Below, piece after piece: positions 15,693 through 24,775 of a stretch of 64,000 nt of DNA. The notes beneath the pieces are model-generated. The model searched no databases. It saw only the letters and a list, made by a program, of their open reading frames with translations, and was not told the origin of the DNA. The number at the start of each line of letters is the position of its first letter. Position 1 is the stretch's first letter. The translations under genes were made by a program, and so were the position numbers. This stretch comes from Chersky-840 sp036511675 (GTDB lineage: Bacteria > Actinomycetota > Acidimicrobiia > Acidimicrobiales > UBA8190). The stretch is from contig DATCBU010000073.1 of NCBI GenBank assembly GCA_036511675.1, positions 1 through 64,000 on the forward strand, in the 5' to 3' direction.

Positions 15693-17717
15693 TCAGCCCT
15701 TGTAGGCCATGACCCACTCGAGCGCTTCGAGCAGCCGTTGGGGTCCGGGGAGGGCGCGGCGTTCGAGTCCTCGTGCGTAGGGCAACGGGGCCGCCAGTGC
15801 CCCGACCCGGAGCACGGGGGCCATCAGCCGGCCGAACAGGGCCTCGGAGATCCCCGCCGCCAGCTCGGCACCGAATCCCCCCGTCACGACCGCTTCGTGG
15901 AGGATGACGGCCCGGCGCGTGCGACCCACCGACTCGAGCACGGCCGCCTGGTCCAGGGGGACGAGCGAGCGCAGGTCCAGCACCTCGACGTCGACGCCGT
16001 TGGCCGCCATGGTGTCGGCCACGGCGATGGCGTCGTGCACCTGACGGCCATAGGTCACGACCGTGACATCGGCACCGGGTCGCTTCACCTCGGCCACGCC
16101 CAGCGGAACAGGAGCGTCATCGACGGGGCCCTTGCGCGACAGCAGGACCACCTGCTCGATGAAGACACAGGGATCGTCGTCGGCGATGCACGACGCCAGG
16201 AGTCCCCGCGCATCGGACGCCGTGCTGGGGACCACCACCTTGAGCCCCGGGACGTGGGTGAGCCAGGCCTCGAGCATCTGCGAGTGCTGGGCCCCCACCT
16301 GGAGCCCGCCACCCACGGCGGTACGCAGCACCATGGGCACCGGAGTCAGGCCGCCCGACATGTAGCGGAGCTTGGCGGCATGGTTGGCGAGCTGGTCGAG
16401 GCACAGACCGAGAAAGTCCATGAACATGATCTCGGCCACGGGCCGCAGTCCCCCGAGAGCGGCACCCACGGCCGCGCCCACGATGGCCTGTTCGGAGATG
16501 GGCGTATCGCGCACCCGGTCGGCACCGTGCTTGGCGGCCAGGCCCTTGGTCACGCCGAACACGCCGTTGTCGGAGATGTCCTCCCCGAGGAGGACCACTC
16601 GGGGATCCGCGGCGAGCGCTTCGTCGAGAGCGAGGGTGATCGCCGAACGGACGCTCATCTCGGGTTGCCCCTCCGCCGGCGGGGTCTTCGGCGCCGAGAC
16701 TGTCGGAGCCGAAGCTGTGGGAGCCGAGATCTTTGGGGCCGGGGCCACGACGTCGGTGAGCACCTCGTCGGGGTCGGGCTCGGGGAGCTCGACAACCTCG
16801 GCCAGGGTGGTGGCGGCAAGCGACGCAGCGTCGCGCTCCACCGATGACGCACCCTCCTCCGACAGCAGGCCCCGGGTCACGAGGGTGTGACGGAAACGGG
16901 CCACGGGCTCTCGCGTCCAGGCCTCTTCGAGCTCGGCGGGATCGACATAGGTCATGCGGTCGCCGAAGACGTGGCCGAAGAGCCGGTAGGTCACGGCCTC
17001 GACGAGTGTGGGCCCCTCCCCCGCCCGGGCGCGCGCCGCCGCCTCGGCCACCGCGCCGTACACGGCCACGGGGTCGTTGCCGTCCACGGTCACCCCGGGC
17101 ATGCCGTAGGCCGCGGCGCGTTGCGCCACGTGCTCGACGCGCAGGTGATCGGCGAAGGCGGTGTGCTCGCCGTAGCCGTTGTTCTGGCACAGGAAGATCA
17201 CCGGCAGCCCCCACACCGCGGCCAGGTTGGCGGCCTCGTGGAAGGCACCGATGTTGGTGGCACCGTCGCCGAACGACGCCACCGTCACGCGACCGTTGCC
17301 ACCGTCGGCGTGACGCGCCGCCGCCCAGGCCAGCCCGGCCGCGATGGGAAGCCCCGAACCGACCACACCCGTGGTCAGCATGAGCCCGACGTCCGGCCAC
17401 GACACGTGCATGGGGCCGCCCTTGCCCTTGCCCGTACCCTCGGCCCGGCCCAGCATCTCCGCCAGCAGCGGACGAAGGGGGACGCCCTTGGCGATCTGGT
17501 CGTGCAGGCCCCGGTAGGTGGTGACGAGGTAGTCGTCGGGCCGGAGAGCGGCGGCAAACCCGGCCGCCACGGCCTCTTGGCCGCGGGGCGAGTAATAGGC
17601 GAGGGTGGCGCTCCCCGCCGAGATGGCGCCGCGAAGGGCGTCGTCGGTGGCGGCCACGAGCGCCATGGTGTGGAACATCTGGAGCAGGGTGGCGTCGTCG
17701 GGAGCCGTTGGCGTCAT
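15693..17717 (-). CDS. Fused alpha-beta E1 component of a 2-oxoacid/acetoin dehydrogenase
   Basis: 674 aa. The N-terminal half (to about residue 320) is a thiamine-diphosphate E1 alpha chain: YYSPRGQEA, GRAEGTGKGKGGPMHV, and the ThDP/Mg site GDGATNIGAFHEAANLA ... QNN. A low-complexity linker (SAPTASAPTVSAPK) joins it to an E1 beta chain: RSAITLALDEALAADPRVV, LLGEDISDNGVFGVTKGL, TPISEQAIVGAAVG, and the C-terminal transketolase domain VVTYGRQVHDA. Together it would decarboxylate a 2-oxo acid or cleave acetoin and reductively acylate a lipoyl arm. The lipoyl protein follows; E2 acyltransferase and E3 are not in the window. ATG at 17717 chosen; an upstream in-frame start adds 26 basic residues. 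Confidence 0.92.
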   Translation of the reverse strand: MTPTAPDDATLLQMFHTMALVAATDDALRGAISAGSATLAYYSPRGQEAVAAGFAAALRPDDYLVTTYRGLHDQIAKGVPLRPLLAEMLGRAEGTGKGKGGPMHVSWPDVGLMLTTGVVGSGLPIAAGLAWAAARHADGGNGRVTVASFGDGATNIGAFHEAANLAAVWGLPVIFLCQNNGYGEHTAFADHLRVEHVAQRAAAYGMPGVTVDGNDPVAVYGAVAEAAARARAGEGPTLVEAVTYRLFGHVFGDRMTYVDPAELEEAWTREPVARFRHTLVTRGLLSEEGASSVERDAASLAATTLAEVVELPEPDPDEVLTDVVAPAPKISAPTASAPTVSAPKTPPAEGQPEMSVRSAITLALDEALAADPRVVLLGEDISDNGVFGVTKGLAAKHGADRVRDTPISEQAIVGAAVGAALGGLRPVAEIMFMDFLGLCLDQLANHAAKLRYMSGGLTPVPMVLRTAVGGGLQVGAQHSQMLEAWLTHVPGLKVVVPSTASDARGLLASCIADDDPCVFIEQVVLLSRKGPVDDAPVPLGVAEVKRPGADVTVVTYGRQVHDAIAVADTMAANGVDVEVLDLRSLVPLDQAAVLESVGRTRRAVILHEAVVTGGFGAELAAGISEALFGRLMAPVLRVGALAAPLPYARGLERRALPGPQRLLEALEWVMAYKG

Positions 17718-17838
17718 CGCCCCCACCGTATTCCGCCCGCCGGGGCGGCGGGAGGTGACCTCCCGGGGGCGGCGCGCCTCGACGGCGCCGCGCACCTGGG
17801 ACCTTCGACCCTGTCACAGTCCGTTCACGAGGGGGAAG

Positions 17839-18360
17839 ATGAATGCCATGGAGATATTCGAGTCACCCACTCAGGGACTGCGCGTCACGGGTGCGAGCAC
17901 GGGAGAACGCGACATCGTCGAGTGGATCACGCGCCACGCACAGGAGGAACAGGTCCTGCTCGAGCGATACGCGCATGTGGCCGAGCACACCACCTCACCG
18001 GCCACGCGCTACCTCGTGGACCTCATCATCGAGGACGAGCGCCGACATCATCGGGTGCTGTCTCAGATCGCCCACGCCATCGCATGGGGGAGCATCAACA
18101 GCAAGGAACCGGCCGTGCCCCGGATCACGGATCGCAACGGTGGCGACGGTGGGGACAGTGAGGGCGACGGCGATCTGATCCAGGCCGCCCGAGCACTTCT
18201 GGCCTCGGAGAAGAGGGACCGGGTCGAGCTGCGACGGCTCCGGCGGAGGCTTCGCTCCTATAGCGGGACGATCTGGCCCCTGCTGATCGACCTCATGCTC
18301 CTCGACACCGACAAGCACACGCGGATCCTGCGCCACGTCGTCCGGCGCCACCCCCGCTGA
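17839..18360 (+). CDS. Ferritin-like helical protein
   Basis: 173 aa, mostly helical. Helix 1 reads DIVEWITRHAQEEQVLLERY, helix 2 contains IIEDERRHHRVLSQIAHA, a Gly/Asp-rich loop follows (about residues 95-113), then a charged helix and LIDLMLLDTDKHTRILRHV. The repeated E-x-x-H-like pattern (EDERRH, DTDKH) suggests a four-helix ferritin/rubrerythrin-like fold that may hold a di-iron site, but not every ligand can be assigned. Soluble, no signal peptide. GAGGGGGAAG is directly upstream of the ATG; M4 is an alternative start. Divergent from the E1 gene and nearly touching the convergent D-aminoacylase gene (3 bases). Confidence 0.6.
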   Translation: MNAMEIFESPTQGLRVTGASTGERDIVEWITRHAQEEQVLLERYAHVAEHTTSPATRYLVDLIIEDERRHHRVLSQIAHAIAWGSINSKEPAVPRITDRNGGDGGDSEGDGDLIQAARALLASEKRDRVELRRLRRRLRSYSGTIWPLLIDLMLLDTDKHTRILRHVVRRHPR

Positions 18361-18363
18361 ACG

Positions 18364-20088
18364 TCAGCGGGCGCCCCGCACGAGCGCACCCGGGCGCGCC
18401 CCGGTGTCACGCCCGTGTTCGAAGGTGGTCTGGCCCGACTTGATCGTGGCCACGTAGCCCACGGCGTCCTGCACCAGGCGCCTCCCCCCGGCGGGGAGGT
18501 CGGTGACCACCGTGGGCGTGCCCAGCTGCAGGTGCTCGTAGTCGATGACATTCACATCGGCGAGCATGCCGGGCTCGAGCGTGCCCCGGTCGCCGAGGCC
18601 GTAGAGACGGGCGGTGTCGAGGGTCTGCTTCTTTACCACCCACTCCAGGGGCAGGCGCTCCCCCCGGGTGCGGTCACGGGTCCAGTGCGACAACATGAAC
18701 GTGGGCTGAGGTGAGTCACAGATCACCCCGCAGTGCGCTCCCCCGTCGCCCAGGCCTGCCACCGCACGCGGATGCAGCAGCATCTCGCGTACCGGCTCCA
18801 GGCTCATGGACGCGTAGTTGAGGATGGGGAAGTACAGAAGCCCGTGCCCGTCGGATTCGAGCATGACCTCGTAGGCGACCTCGAGGGGATGGCGCCCCGA
18901 CACCGCGGCGATCGACGCCAGGGAGTTCTCCGGGCCCGGCTCGTAGTCCGGCGGCGTGCCGAGGACGAAGTTGACGCCGTAGGCGCGCTCCAACGCGGCG
19001 CGGTGATCGGGCTCGGGCTCGAAGGACACGATGGCGTCGCGCACGGCGGGGTCGCACAGGGCCTGGAGCAATTGCGCGTCGGTGAGGTTGCGGGCCTTGA
19101 GCGCCTGATAGGCGGGGATGGAGTCGAACAGGCAGTACGAGGTGTGCAGACCGGTCAGCAGCCCGGTAGCACGCGCCGCCACCTGGGGCCACAGCTGCGC
19201 CCCTTCCTGCGCGGCGCGCAGGGACTCGTCCATGAGCTCGCGCCACAGGTCCGGGGCATCTCCGATCTGCAGGAGGGCGAAGGTCACCGGGCGTCCGATC
19301 GCCATCGACAGGCGGCGCATCCAGTCCACTTCCTTGGCCGGGGCGACGATGTCCTCCCCCGCCACCCCGGTGGGGGCGAGCTCGAAGATCCCGGTTCCGA
19401 GGTCGCCGAGGGCGGCGCCGATCCCGAACAGCTCGTCCTCCGCCGCGTAGGTGCCGGGGACGGGCTCGCCGTCGATGGCGCGATGAGCGATGGTGCGCGA
19501 TGTCGAGAACCCGAGCGCGCCCGCCGCGATGGCTTCGCGCACGATGGCGCGCATGGCCTCGATGTCGCTCGCATCGGCGGGCTCGTTGCGGGCGCCGCGC
19601 TCGCCCATGACGTAGGCCCGCACCGCGCCGTGGGCGATCTGGGTGCCCACGTCGACGGTGAACCGGCGCCGTCCCAGCGCGTCGAGATATTCGGGGAAGC
19701 TCTCCCAGTCCCAGGTCATGCCCTCGGCGAGAGCGGTACCGGGGATGTCCTCGACACCCTCCATGAGCCCGATGAGCCAGTCGTGCTGGTCGGGCCGGGC
19801 TGGCGCGAACCCGACCCCGCAATTGCCGGTGACGATGGTGGTGACCCCGTGCCAGGCGCTGGGGGCGAGGACCTCGTCCCAGGTGGCCTGGCCGTCGTAG
19901 TGGGTGTGGATGTCGACCCATCCCGGCGTGACCAGCGCCCCGTCGGCATCGATCGTGTGCCGGGCCGCCACCCCGTTGAGCGAGCCCACGGCGGTGATCC
20001 GGCCGTCGTCCACCGCCACATCGGCGGTCCGTGCCGGTGCGCCTGTGCCGTCCACGACGGTTCCGGCCCGAACGACGAGGTCGTGCAC
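18364..20088 (-). CDS. N-acyl-D-amino-acid deacylase / D-aminoacylase family amidohydrolase
   Basis: 574 aa amidohydrolase (dihydroorotase-like TIM barrel plus beta-sandwich). N-terminal sandwich DLVVRAGTVVDGTGAPARTAD, then the metal site VTPGWVDIHTHYDGQATWD, VTGNCGVGFAP (Cys that bridges metal in D-aminoacylase), and GLGDGGAHCGVICD with the catalytic Asp. The C-terminus GTLEPGMLADVNVIDYEHL is typical. The family hydrolyses N-acyl-D-amino acids, but close homologues are also annotated as generic amidohydrolases. GTG start preceded by AAGGGGG. Last gene of the minus-strand cluster starting at 26298, separated from its neighbour by 97 bases, so membership of the operon is probable rather than certain. 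Confidence 0.88.
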   Translation of the reverse strand: MHDLVVRAGTVVDGTGAPARTADVAVDDGRITAVGSLNGVAARHTIDADGALVTPGWVDIHTHYDGQATWDEVLAPSAWHGVTTIVTGNCGVGFAPARPDQHDWLIGLMEGVEDIPGTALAEGMTWDWESFPEYLDALGRRRFTVDVGTQIAHGAVRAYVMGERGARNEPADASDIEAMRAIVREAIAAGALGFSTSRTIAHRAIDGEPVPGTYAAEDELFGIGAALGDLGTGIFELAPTGVAGEDIVAPAKEVDWMRRLSMAIGRPVTFALLQIGDAPDLWRELMDESLRAAQEGAQLWPQVAARATGLLTGLHTSYCLFDSIPAYQALKARNLTDAQLLQALCDPAVRDAIVSFEPEPDHRAALERAYGVNFVLGTPPDYEPGPENSLASIAAVSGRHPLEVAYEVMLESDGHGLLYFPILNYASMSLEPVREMLLHPRAVAGLGDGGAHCGVICDSPQPTFMLSHWTRDRTRGERLPLEWVVKKQTLDTARLYGLGDRGTLEPGMLADVNVIDYEHLQLGTPTVVTDLPAGGRRLVQDAVGYVATIKSGQTTFEHGRDTGARPGALVRGAR

Positions 20089-20162
20089 GGGCTACCCCCT
20101 TCTCAGACCTTCATGGTGGCATCGGCCGACCACCTGCACAAGCACGCACGCCGGCTCACGAC

Positions 20163-20192
20163 GGCGGTCCTCAGGTCGGCGGTCCTCAGGTC
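20163..20192 (-). repeat. Two tandem 15-base units at the 3' end of the FAD oxidase gene
   Basis: GGCGGTCCTCAGGTC is repeated at 20163-20177 and 20178-20192, spanning the stop codon of the oxidase gene at 20186. A third, partial copy follows. Slippage here would alter only the last residues. Confidence 0.6.
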
Positions 20193-21808
20193 GGCGGTGC
20201 CTGGGAGAGCGACGGCGTGCCGCTCTGCTGGGTGGGGATGGACTGGGCGAAGTGGAACACGTCGTCGGGGTCGTATTTCCCCTTCACCGCCACGAGTCGG
20301 TGCAGGTTGGCCCCGTAGTAGGAAGAGAGCCAGTCACCGAGGGTCGGGTCGATGTAATTCTGGTAGGCGGACCCGTCGACGAAGTGTGCGGTGTCAGCGG
20401 CGAAACGCGCCAGCCACGCCCGGCCCTGCACCACCGCCGACGAGCTGGTGCCGGTGGCCACACTGGCCTGAATGCCGCTGATGGCGTTGCGGTGGACGAA
20501 GGCGGTGTCGCCGGGCTTGACGGCGTTGATGGCTCCCCCGTAGGAGTCGAAGACGAGGCCGCCGCCGAGACCCGGAAGCGTCTGGGTGAGATCGTCCACG
20601 GTCTGGACGAAGGCCTCGATGCCCGCCGTGGGCGGCAGCACCGAGACGTACGCCGACGAAGCCACCGAGGCGGCCCGGGCGAGGGTCCCCGTCGGGCTCT
20701 GCGTGGTGAGATGGCACTGGGCCACATCGAGGTTCTCGCACCCGGCCTCGACGAGCATGGCGTGGAGGTACTGCTCGGGCCCGACGAACCGGTACGAGGG
20801 TTGGCTCCCCACCGCGGCGACGAGCGTCGCCACCAAGGCGGCGAGCGTCGCCGAGGACCCCACCAACAAGCCCGCCGTGCGCACCTGGGGTGTGGCGGTT
20901 CCCGTGGACAGGAGCTGGCAGTTCGACCACAGCTCGTCGGGCCCGCTGTGTTGCCACCCGAACCACGCCCCGAGGACGTCGGCTGCGGCTGACCACGGCC
21001 AGTCCAAGGTGAACAACGCCAGCTCGGGGATGGGTGCGGCGCGGAACGTGAAGGACGTCACCACACCGAAGTTCCCACCCCCACCACCGCGACACGCCCA
21101 GAACAGATCCTCGTTGGTGACCGCGTCGCAGGTGAGGATGCGGCCGTCCGCCGTGACGAGCTGCACCGACTCGATGGCGTCGCAGGTGAGCCCGTACTTC
21201 CTCCCCACCACACCGACGCCGCCGCCCAGAGCCAACCCCGAGATCCCCACCGTCGGGCACGACCCCCCCGGGACGAGCACCCCGGACTGCGACAATTGGT
21301 CGTAGAGATCGACCAGGAGCGTCCCGGCACCGACGACCGCCTGGGACGAGCCCGAGCTCGGGCCCACGGCGCGCGCCACGGTCACGGTGTGCATGGGAGT
21401 CACGTCGAGCACCAGGCCGGGACCGCTCGAGTAGCCGGCGTAGCTGTGGCCCCCGCACCGGGCCACGGGCCCGATGCCGTGCGCACGGGCGAAGTCGATG
21501 CCGCGCTGGACGTCGGATGGCGACGCGCAGTACGCGATGGCGGCCGGGGTGATGTCGTCGAAGCGCGGGTCATAGAGCAGACGGGCCGTGGCGTAGCTCG
21601 GGCTCGAGGGCAGGACGAGGCGTCCCGACAGCGACGACGCCAATGCCGACCACGCCGCCGCGTCCACAGCCAGCGTGGTCGACGACGACGACGAAGAGCT
21701 CGACCCGTGCCTCGAGGAGGCGGCGCACCCCGACAGTGCCGCCGATGCGGCGCCGGCGGCCGCGAGCCCTGCGCCACGGAGGAAGCGGCGCCGGCCGTAG
21801 CGGTCCAC
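20186..21808 (-). CDS. Secreted FAD-linked oxidase, berberine-bridge type
   Basis: 540 aa. Twin-arginine signal RRRFLRGAG with a hydrophobic core ending in LSGC, so probably a Tat-exported lipoprotein, followed by a long Ser run. The PCMH-type FAD domain has RCGGHSYAGYS (covalent His) and PGGSCPTVGISGLALGGG (Cys of the second covalent bond), then GRKYGLTCD. The C-terminal berberine-bridge segment AYQNYIDPTLGDWLSSYYG is present. Such enzymes oxidise alcohols, sugars or secondary metabolites with O2. It is co-transcribed behind the acyl-CoA synthetase gene (10-base gap) in a catabolic operon. GTG start. The substrate is unknown. Confidence 0.88.
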   Translation of the reverse strand: MDRYGRRRFLRGAGLAAAGAASAALSGCAASSRHGSSSSSSSSTTLAVDAAAWSALASSLSGRLVLPSSPSYATARLLYDPRFDDITPAAIAYCASPSDVQRGIDFARAHGIGPVARCGGHSYAGYSSGPGLVLDVTPMHTVTVARAVGPSSGSSQAVVGAGTLLVDLYDQLSQSGVLVPGGSCPTVGISGLALGGGVGVVGRKYGLTCDAIESVQLVTADGRILTCDAVTNEDLFWACRGGGGGNFGVVTSFTFRAAPIPELALFTLDWPWSAAADVLGAWFGWQHSGPDELWSNCQLLSTGTATPQVRTAGLLVGSSATLAALVATLVAAVGSQPSYRFVGPEQYLHAMLVEAGCENLDVAQCHLTTQSPTGTLARAASVASSAYVSVLPPTAGIEAFVQTVDDLTQTLPGLGGGLVFDSYGGAINAVKPGDTAFVHRNAISGIQASVATGTSSSAVVQGRAWLARFAADTAHFVDGSAYQNYIDPTLGDWLSSYYGANLHRLVAVKGKYDPDDVFHFAQSIPTQQSGTPSLSQAPPT

Positions 21809-21818
21809 GACGCGGACC

Positions 21819-23417
21819 TTACCGACGGGCCACGAGCTGATCCCGGACCATGTGCTTCTGGATCTTGCCCGAGGCGGTGCGGGGAAGGTCGTCGACGAGC
21901 ACGAAGCGGCGGGGCACCTTGAAGGCAGCCAGGCGCTCGCGTAGGAACGCCTCGAGCTCGTCGGGGTCCGGGGACCGCTCGGCGGCGGCGACCACCACGG
22001 CCACCGCCGACTCCCCCCAGCGCTGGTCGGGGACGCCCACCACCACCGCCTGGGCCACGAGGGGGTGCTCGAGGAGTGCGTTCTCGATCTCCACCGGGAA
22101 GATGTTCTCGCCCCCCGACACGATCATCTCCTTGAGGCGCCCCGTCATCCGCAGATAGCCGCGGTCGTCCATGGTCACCAGGTCCCCCGTACGCAACCAC
22201 CCTCCGGGCCGGGTGGCCGCCTCGGTCTCCTCCGGCAACCCGTGGTAGCCGGACATGACATTGGGGCCGCGCACCTCGAGCTCGCCCACCTCCCCCCGCG
22301 CCACCTCCACTCCGGTGTCGGGGTCGACCACGCGCGTCCCCACGCCCGGCAACGCCGTGCCCAGGGTGGCTCCTTTGTCCTGGGGGCTGTCGTCGAGGTG
22401 GGTCTGGGAGATGAACCCCGACGCCTCGGTCTGGCCGAAGACCACCGCGAACTGCACCCCGAGGGCGTCCTCGATCTGCGTCACGAGCTCGGCGGGGACC
22501 ACGGCACCTCCCCCGCTCACCGCCCGCAACGACGTCAGGTCGCGCCGGGCGAAGTCGGGGTGCCCGACCAGGGCCAGCAGCATGGTGGGCACGCCGCACG
22601 TGAGCGTGGCCGCCTCGGACTCGATCAGTTCCAGGACGAGGCCGGGCTCGAACGCCGGGACCAGCACCTCGGTGGCCGACAGCTGGCACAGCTGGAACGA
22701 CACCACCTGGCCCCCGACGTGGAACAGCGGCATCGTCTGGATGTAAATGTCGCCGGGGCGCATCCCGAAGCGCATGGCCCCGAACCGAGCGGCGTTGGTC
22801 ATGCCCCGATGGGTGAGCAGGGCGCCCTTGGGGGCGCCGGTGGTGCCCGACGTATAGACGAGTTGCGCCACGTCCTCGGGCGCCACATGGCGCGCCGTGT
22901 CGTCGGGCACGACGTCGCGCGTGTCGTCGGGTGCGGTGGCGCAGAACGCGTCCCAGTCGTCAAAGCCCACGACCTCTCGGAGCGCCGGCAGCTCGGGGCG
23001 AAGGGTGGCCAGGGTGGCGGTGAGGTCGTGACCGCGGTACTCGGGCACGATGAAGGCACCCACCGCCCCCGACTGCCCGAGCACGTGGCGCAGCTCGCCC
23101 GCCCGCAGGGCGGGGTTCACCGGCACGAGCACGAGGCCGGCCAGCGCCGCCCCGTAGCTGAGGATGAGCGACTCGGGGATGCTGGTCGCCACCACGGCGA
23201 TGCGCTCGGCGGGTGCAAAGCGCGCCGCCAGCGCGCCGGCGGCGGCCTCGGCGTCGGCGAGGAGCTCGGCGTAGCTCCAGCGCCGGCGGGCGCCGGGATC
23301 GGGGGTGCCGGCCACCAGCGCCGTCGTGCGCGGGCTGCGCTGCGCCGCCTCCCGCAGGATCGAGCCCACGGTGGTGTCGAGCACGGGCTCGGCCCCGGCG
23401 GCGACCCCCACCCTCAC
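21819..23417 (-). CDS. AMP-forming acyl-CoA synthetase/ligase
   Basis: 532 aa, ANL superfamily. Motif A is LVYTSGTTGAPKGALLTHRG; further conserved parts are VVFGQTEASG, GELEVRGPNVMSGYHG, WLRTGDLVTMDDRGYLRMTGR and, near the C-terminus, LPRTASGKIQKHMVRD with the catalytic Lys. It activates a carboxylic acid to its acyl-CoA thioester via an acyl-adenylate. Length is normal. The start codon GTG overlaps the stop of the Rieske gene (GTGA), so the two are translationally coupled, and the oxidase gene follows after 10 bases. It probably activates the acid made by the upstream oxidation steps; the substrate is not determined. Confidence 0.92.
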   Translation of the reverse strand: MRVGVAAGAEPVLDTTVGSILREAAQRSPRTTALVAGTPDPGARRRWSYAELLADAEAAAGALAARFAPAERIAVVATSIPESLILSYGAALAGLVLVPVNPALRAGELRHVLGQSGAVGAFIVPEYRGHDLTATLATLRPELPALREVVGFDDWDAFCATAPDDTRDVVPDDTARHVAPEDVAQLVYTSGTTGAPKGALLTHRGMTNAARFGAMRFGMRPGDIYIQTMPLFHVGGQVVSFQLCQLSATEVLVPAFEPGLVLELIESEAATLTCGVPTMLLALVGHPDFARRDLTSLRAVSGGGAVVPAELVTQIEDALGVQFAVVFGQTEASGFISQTHLDDSPQDKGATLGTALPGVGTRVVDPDTGVEVARGEVGELEVRGPNVMSGYHGLPEETEAATRPGGWLRTGDLVTMDDRGYLRMTGRLKEMIVSGGENIFPVEIENALLEHPLVAQAVVVGVPDQRWGESAVAVVVAAAERSPDPDELEAFLRERLAAFKVPRRFVLVDDLPRTASGKIQKHMVRDQLVARR

Positions 23418-24775
23418 TCCCCCAGGTACTCGCCGAGGGTGGCGTGGAAGTGCCGTATCCGGCTCTCCTGGTAGCGCGCCAGGGTCACGTCGGGCCCGGC
23501 CGCGGACTGCAACCCGCGCTGAACCCGCGCCAGGGTGGCGGTGTCCTGGTCGAGGATGCGACCGAGGTACCCGAGCTCGGGCGCGTCCGCCCACCGTTGA
23601 TCGGGCCCGAGGTGACGCGTGGGCGCGGCAGGCGGTCGGGGTGCCGACACCGACAGCGGCTCCAGCAACATGACGTCCATCACCGTGGCGCCGTGGTCGT
23701 CGCCGTGGGGCCGGAACCGGTACACGAGCGGGGTCGTGTACCCGGCCCAGGGCACGAAGTTGGGGAACACGAAGTACTCGATGGCGTCGAGCGCCTCGCA
23801 GTCGGTGATCGACGAGTAGTCGCCGCCGGTGCGCTCGGCCAGCTGGCGCCGGGTCCGTTCGGCCAGGACCTGGCGGGCCGTGGCACCCTCGGGGAGAACG
23901 GTCTGGCCGTCCTGGGTGAGGAACATGGCGTCGAGGATGTCCTGCTCCCCCACGGCGTCGACGTGCTCGCTGGCGATGCCCACCGGGGTGATCATGCGGT
24001 TGACGTGGCGCACCCCGCGGTACACGTCGTACTCGGTCTGGGTGTCACCGCTGGTCTTGAGCAGCTGGGGGTGCACGGCCACGGTGTGGTAGCTCTCGAT
24101 AAACGCCTCGAGGGCCACCTTCCAATTGCACGGCACCACGCGCACGACGTGCGCGCTGAGGTAGCGCTGCGACAGGTCCCACGAGGCGAAGTGCTCGGGC
24201 AGGATCTCGAGGTACTCCTCCAGGCCGGTTGCGCCGGGATCGGGATTCACGAACACGAACCCGCCCCAGCGCCCCAGGCGCGCCTCGGGCAGGCAGAAGG
24301 CGGTGGTGTCGACATGGGGGAAGTCCCACGGGCACGGCATGCCCGCGAACGTGCCGTCGAGGTTCCAGGTGAACCCGTGGAAAGGACACCGCAGCTCCCC
24401 CACGTGCCCGGGTTGAGTGCGCAGGCGCGTGCCGCGGTGCAGACACGAATTGTGGAAGGCCCGGATCTCGTCGGGGGCGCTGCGCACGACGACGAGCGAC
24501 ATCCCCGGGGCGTCGTAGACGAGGCTGTCGCCGACCTCGGGGACCTGCTCCTCCCGGCACGCCATCTGCCACACACGCCCCCACACGGTGTGGACCTCGC
24601 GTTCGTGGACGGCCCGGCTGGTGTAGCGCGCCCGGGAGACCGAGGCCGGGCCTGGCTCGGCGTCGCCCACGGCCCGCAGGACGGCGGGGACGGGACGGCT
24701 GTCGTGGTCGAGTAGCTCCTGCATCAGCCGCGCCCCCCGGCGCTGCTCACCGCCGTCGAGATTGCCGCTGCTCAT
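23414..24775 (-). CDS. Rieske non-haem iron oxygenase, alpha subunit
   Basis: 453 aa. Rieske [2Fe-2S] ligands: CLHRG ... CPFHGF (C-x-H, 17 residues, C-x2-H) at about residues 110-135. The catalytic iron site is in IESYHTVAVHPQLLK (two His) with a distal Asp expected in the C-terminal half. The family inserts oxygen into aromatic, steroid or terpenoid rings, using a separate ferredoxin/reductase that is not in this cluster. The ATG overlaps the stop of the upstream KstD-like gene (ATGA); the stop overlaps the acyl-CoA synthetase start, showing tight coupling. No signal peptide. Confidence 0.92.
   Translation of the reverse strand: MSSGNLDGGEQRRGARLMQELLDHDSRPVPAVLRAVGDAEPGPASVSRARYTSRAVHEREVHTVWGRVWQMACREEQVPEVGDSLVYDAPGMSLVVVRSAPDEIRAFHNSCLHRGTRLRTQPGHVGELRCPFHGFTWNLDGTFAGMPCPWDFPHVDTTAFCLPEARLGRWGGFVFVNPDPGATGLEEYLEILPEHFASWDLSQRYLSAHVVRVVPCNWKVALEAFIESYHTVAVHPQLLKTSGDTQTEYDVYRGVRHVNRMITPVGIASEHVDAVGEQDILDAMFLTQDGQTVLPEGATARQVLAERTRRQLAERTGGDYSSITDCEALDAIEYFVFPNFVPWAGYTTPLVYRFRPHGDDHGATVMDVMLLEPLSVSAPRPPAAPTRHLGPDQRWADAPELGYLGRILDQDTATLARVQRGLQSAAGPDVTLARYQESRIRHFHATLGEYLGE

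Noticed and set aside
16117..17817. Long frame overlapping the fused E1 gene
   Set aside because: Arg-rich translation typical of a wrong frame; the E1 frame carries all the motifs.
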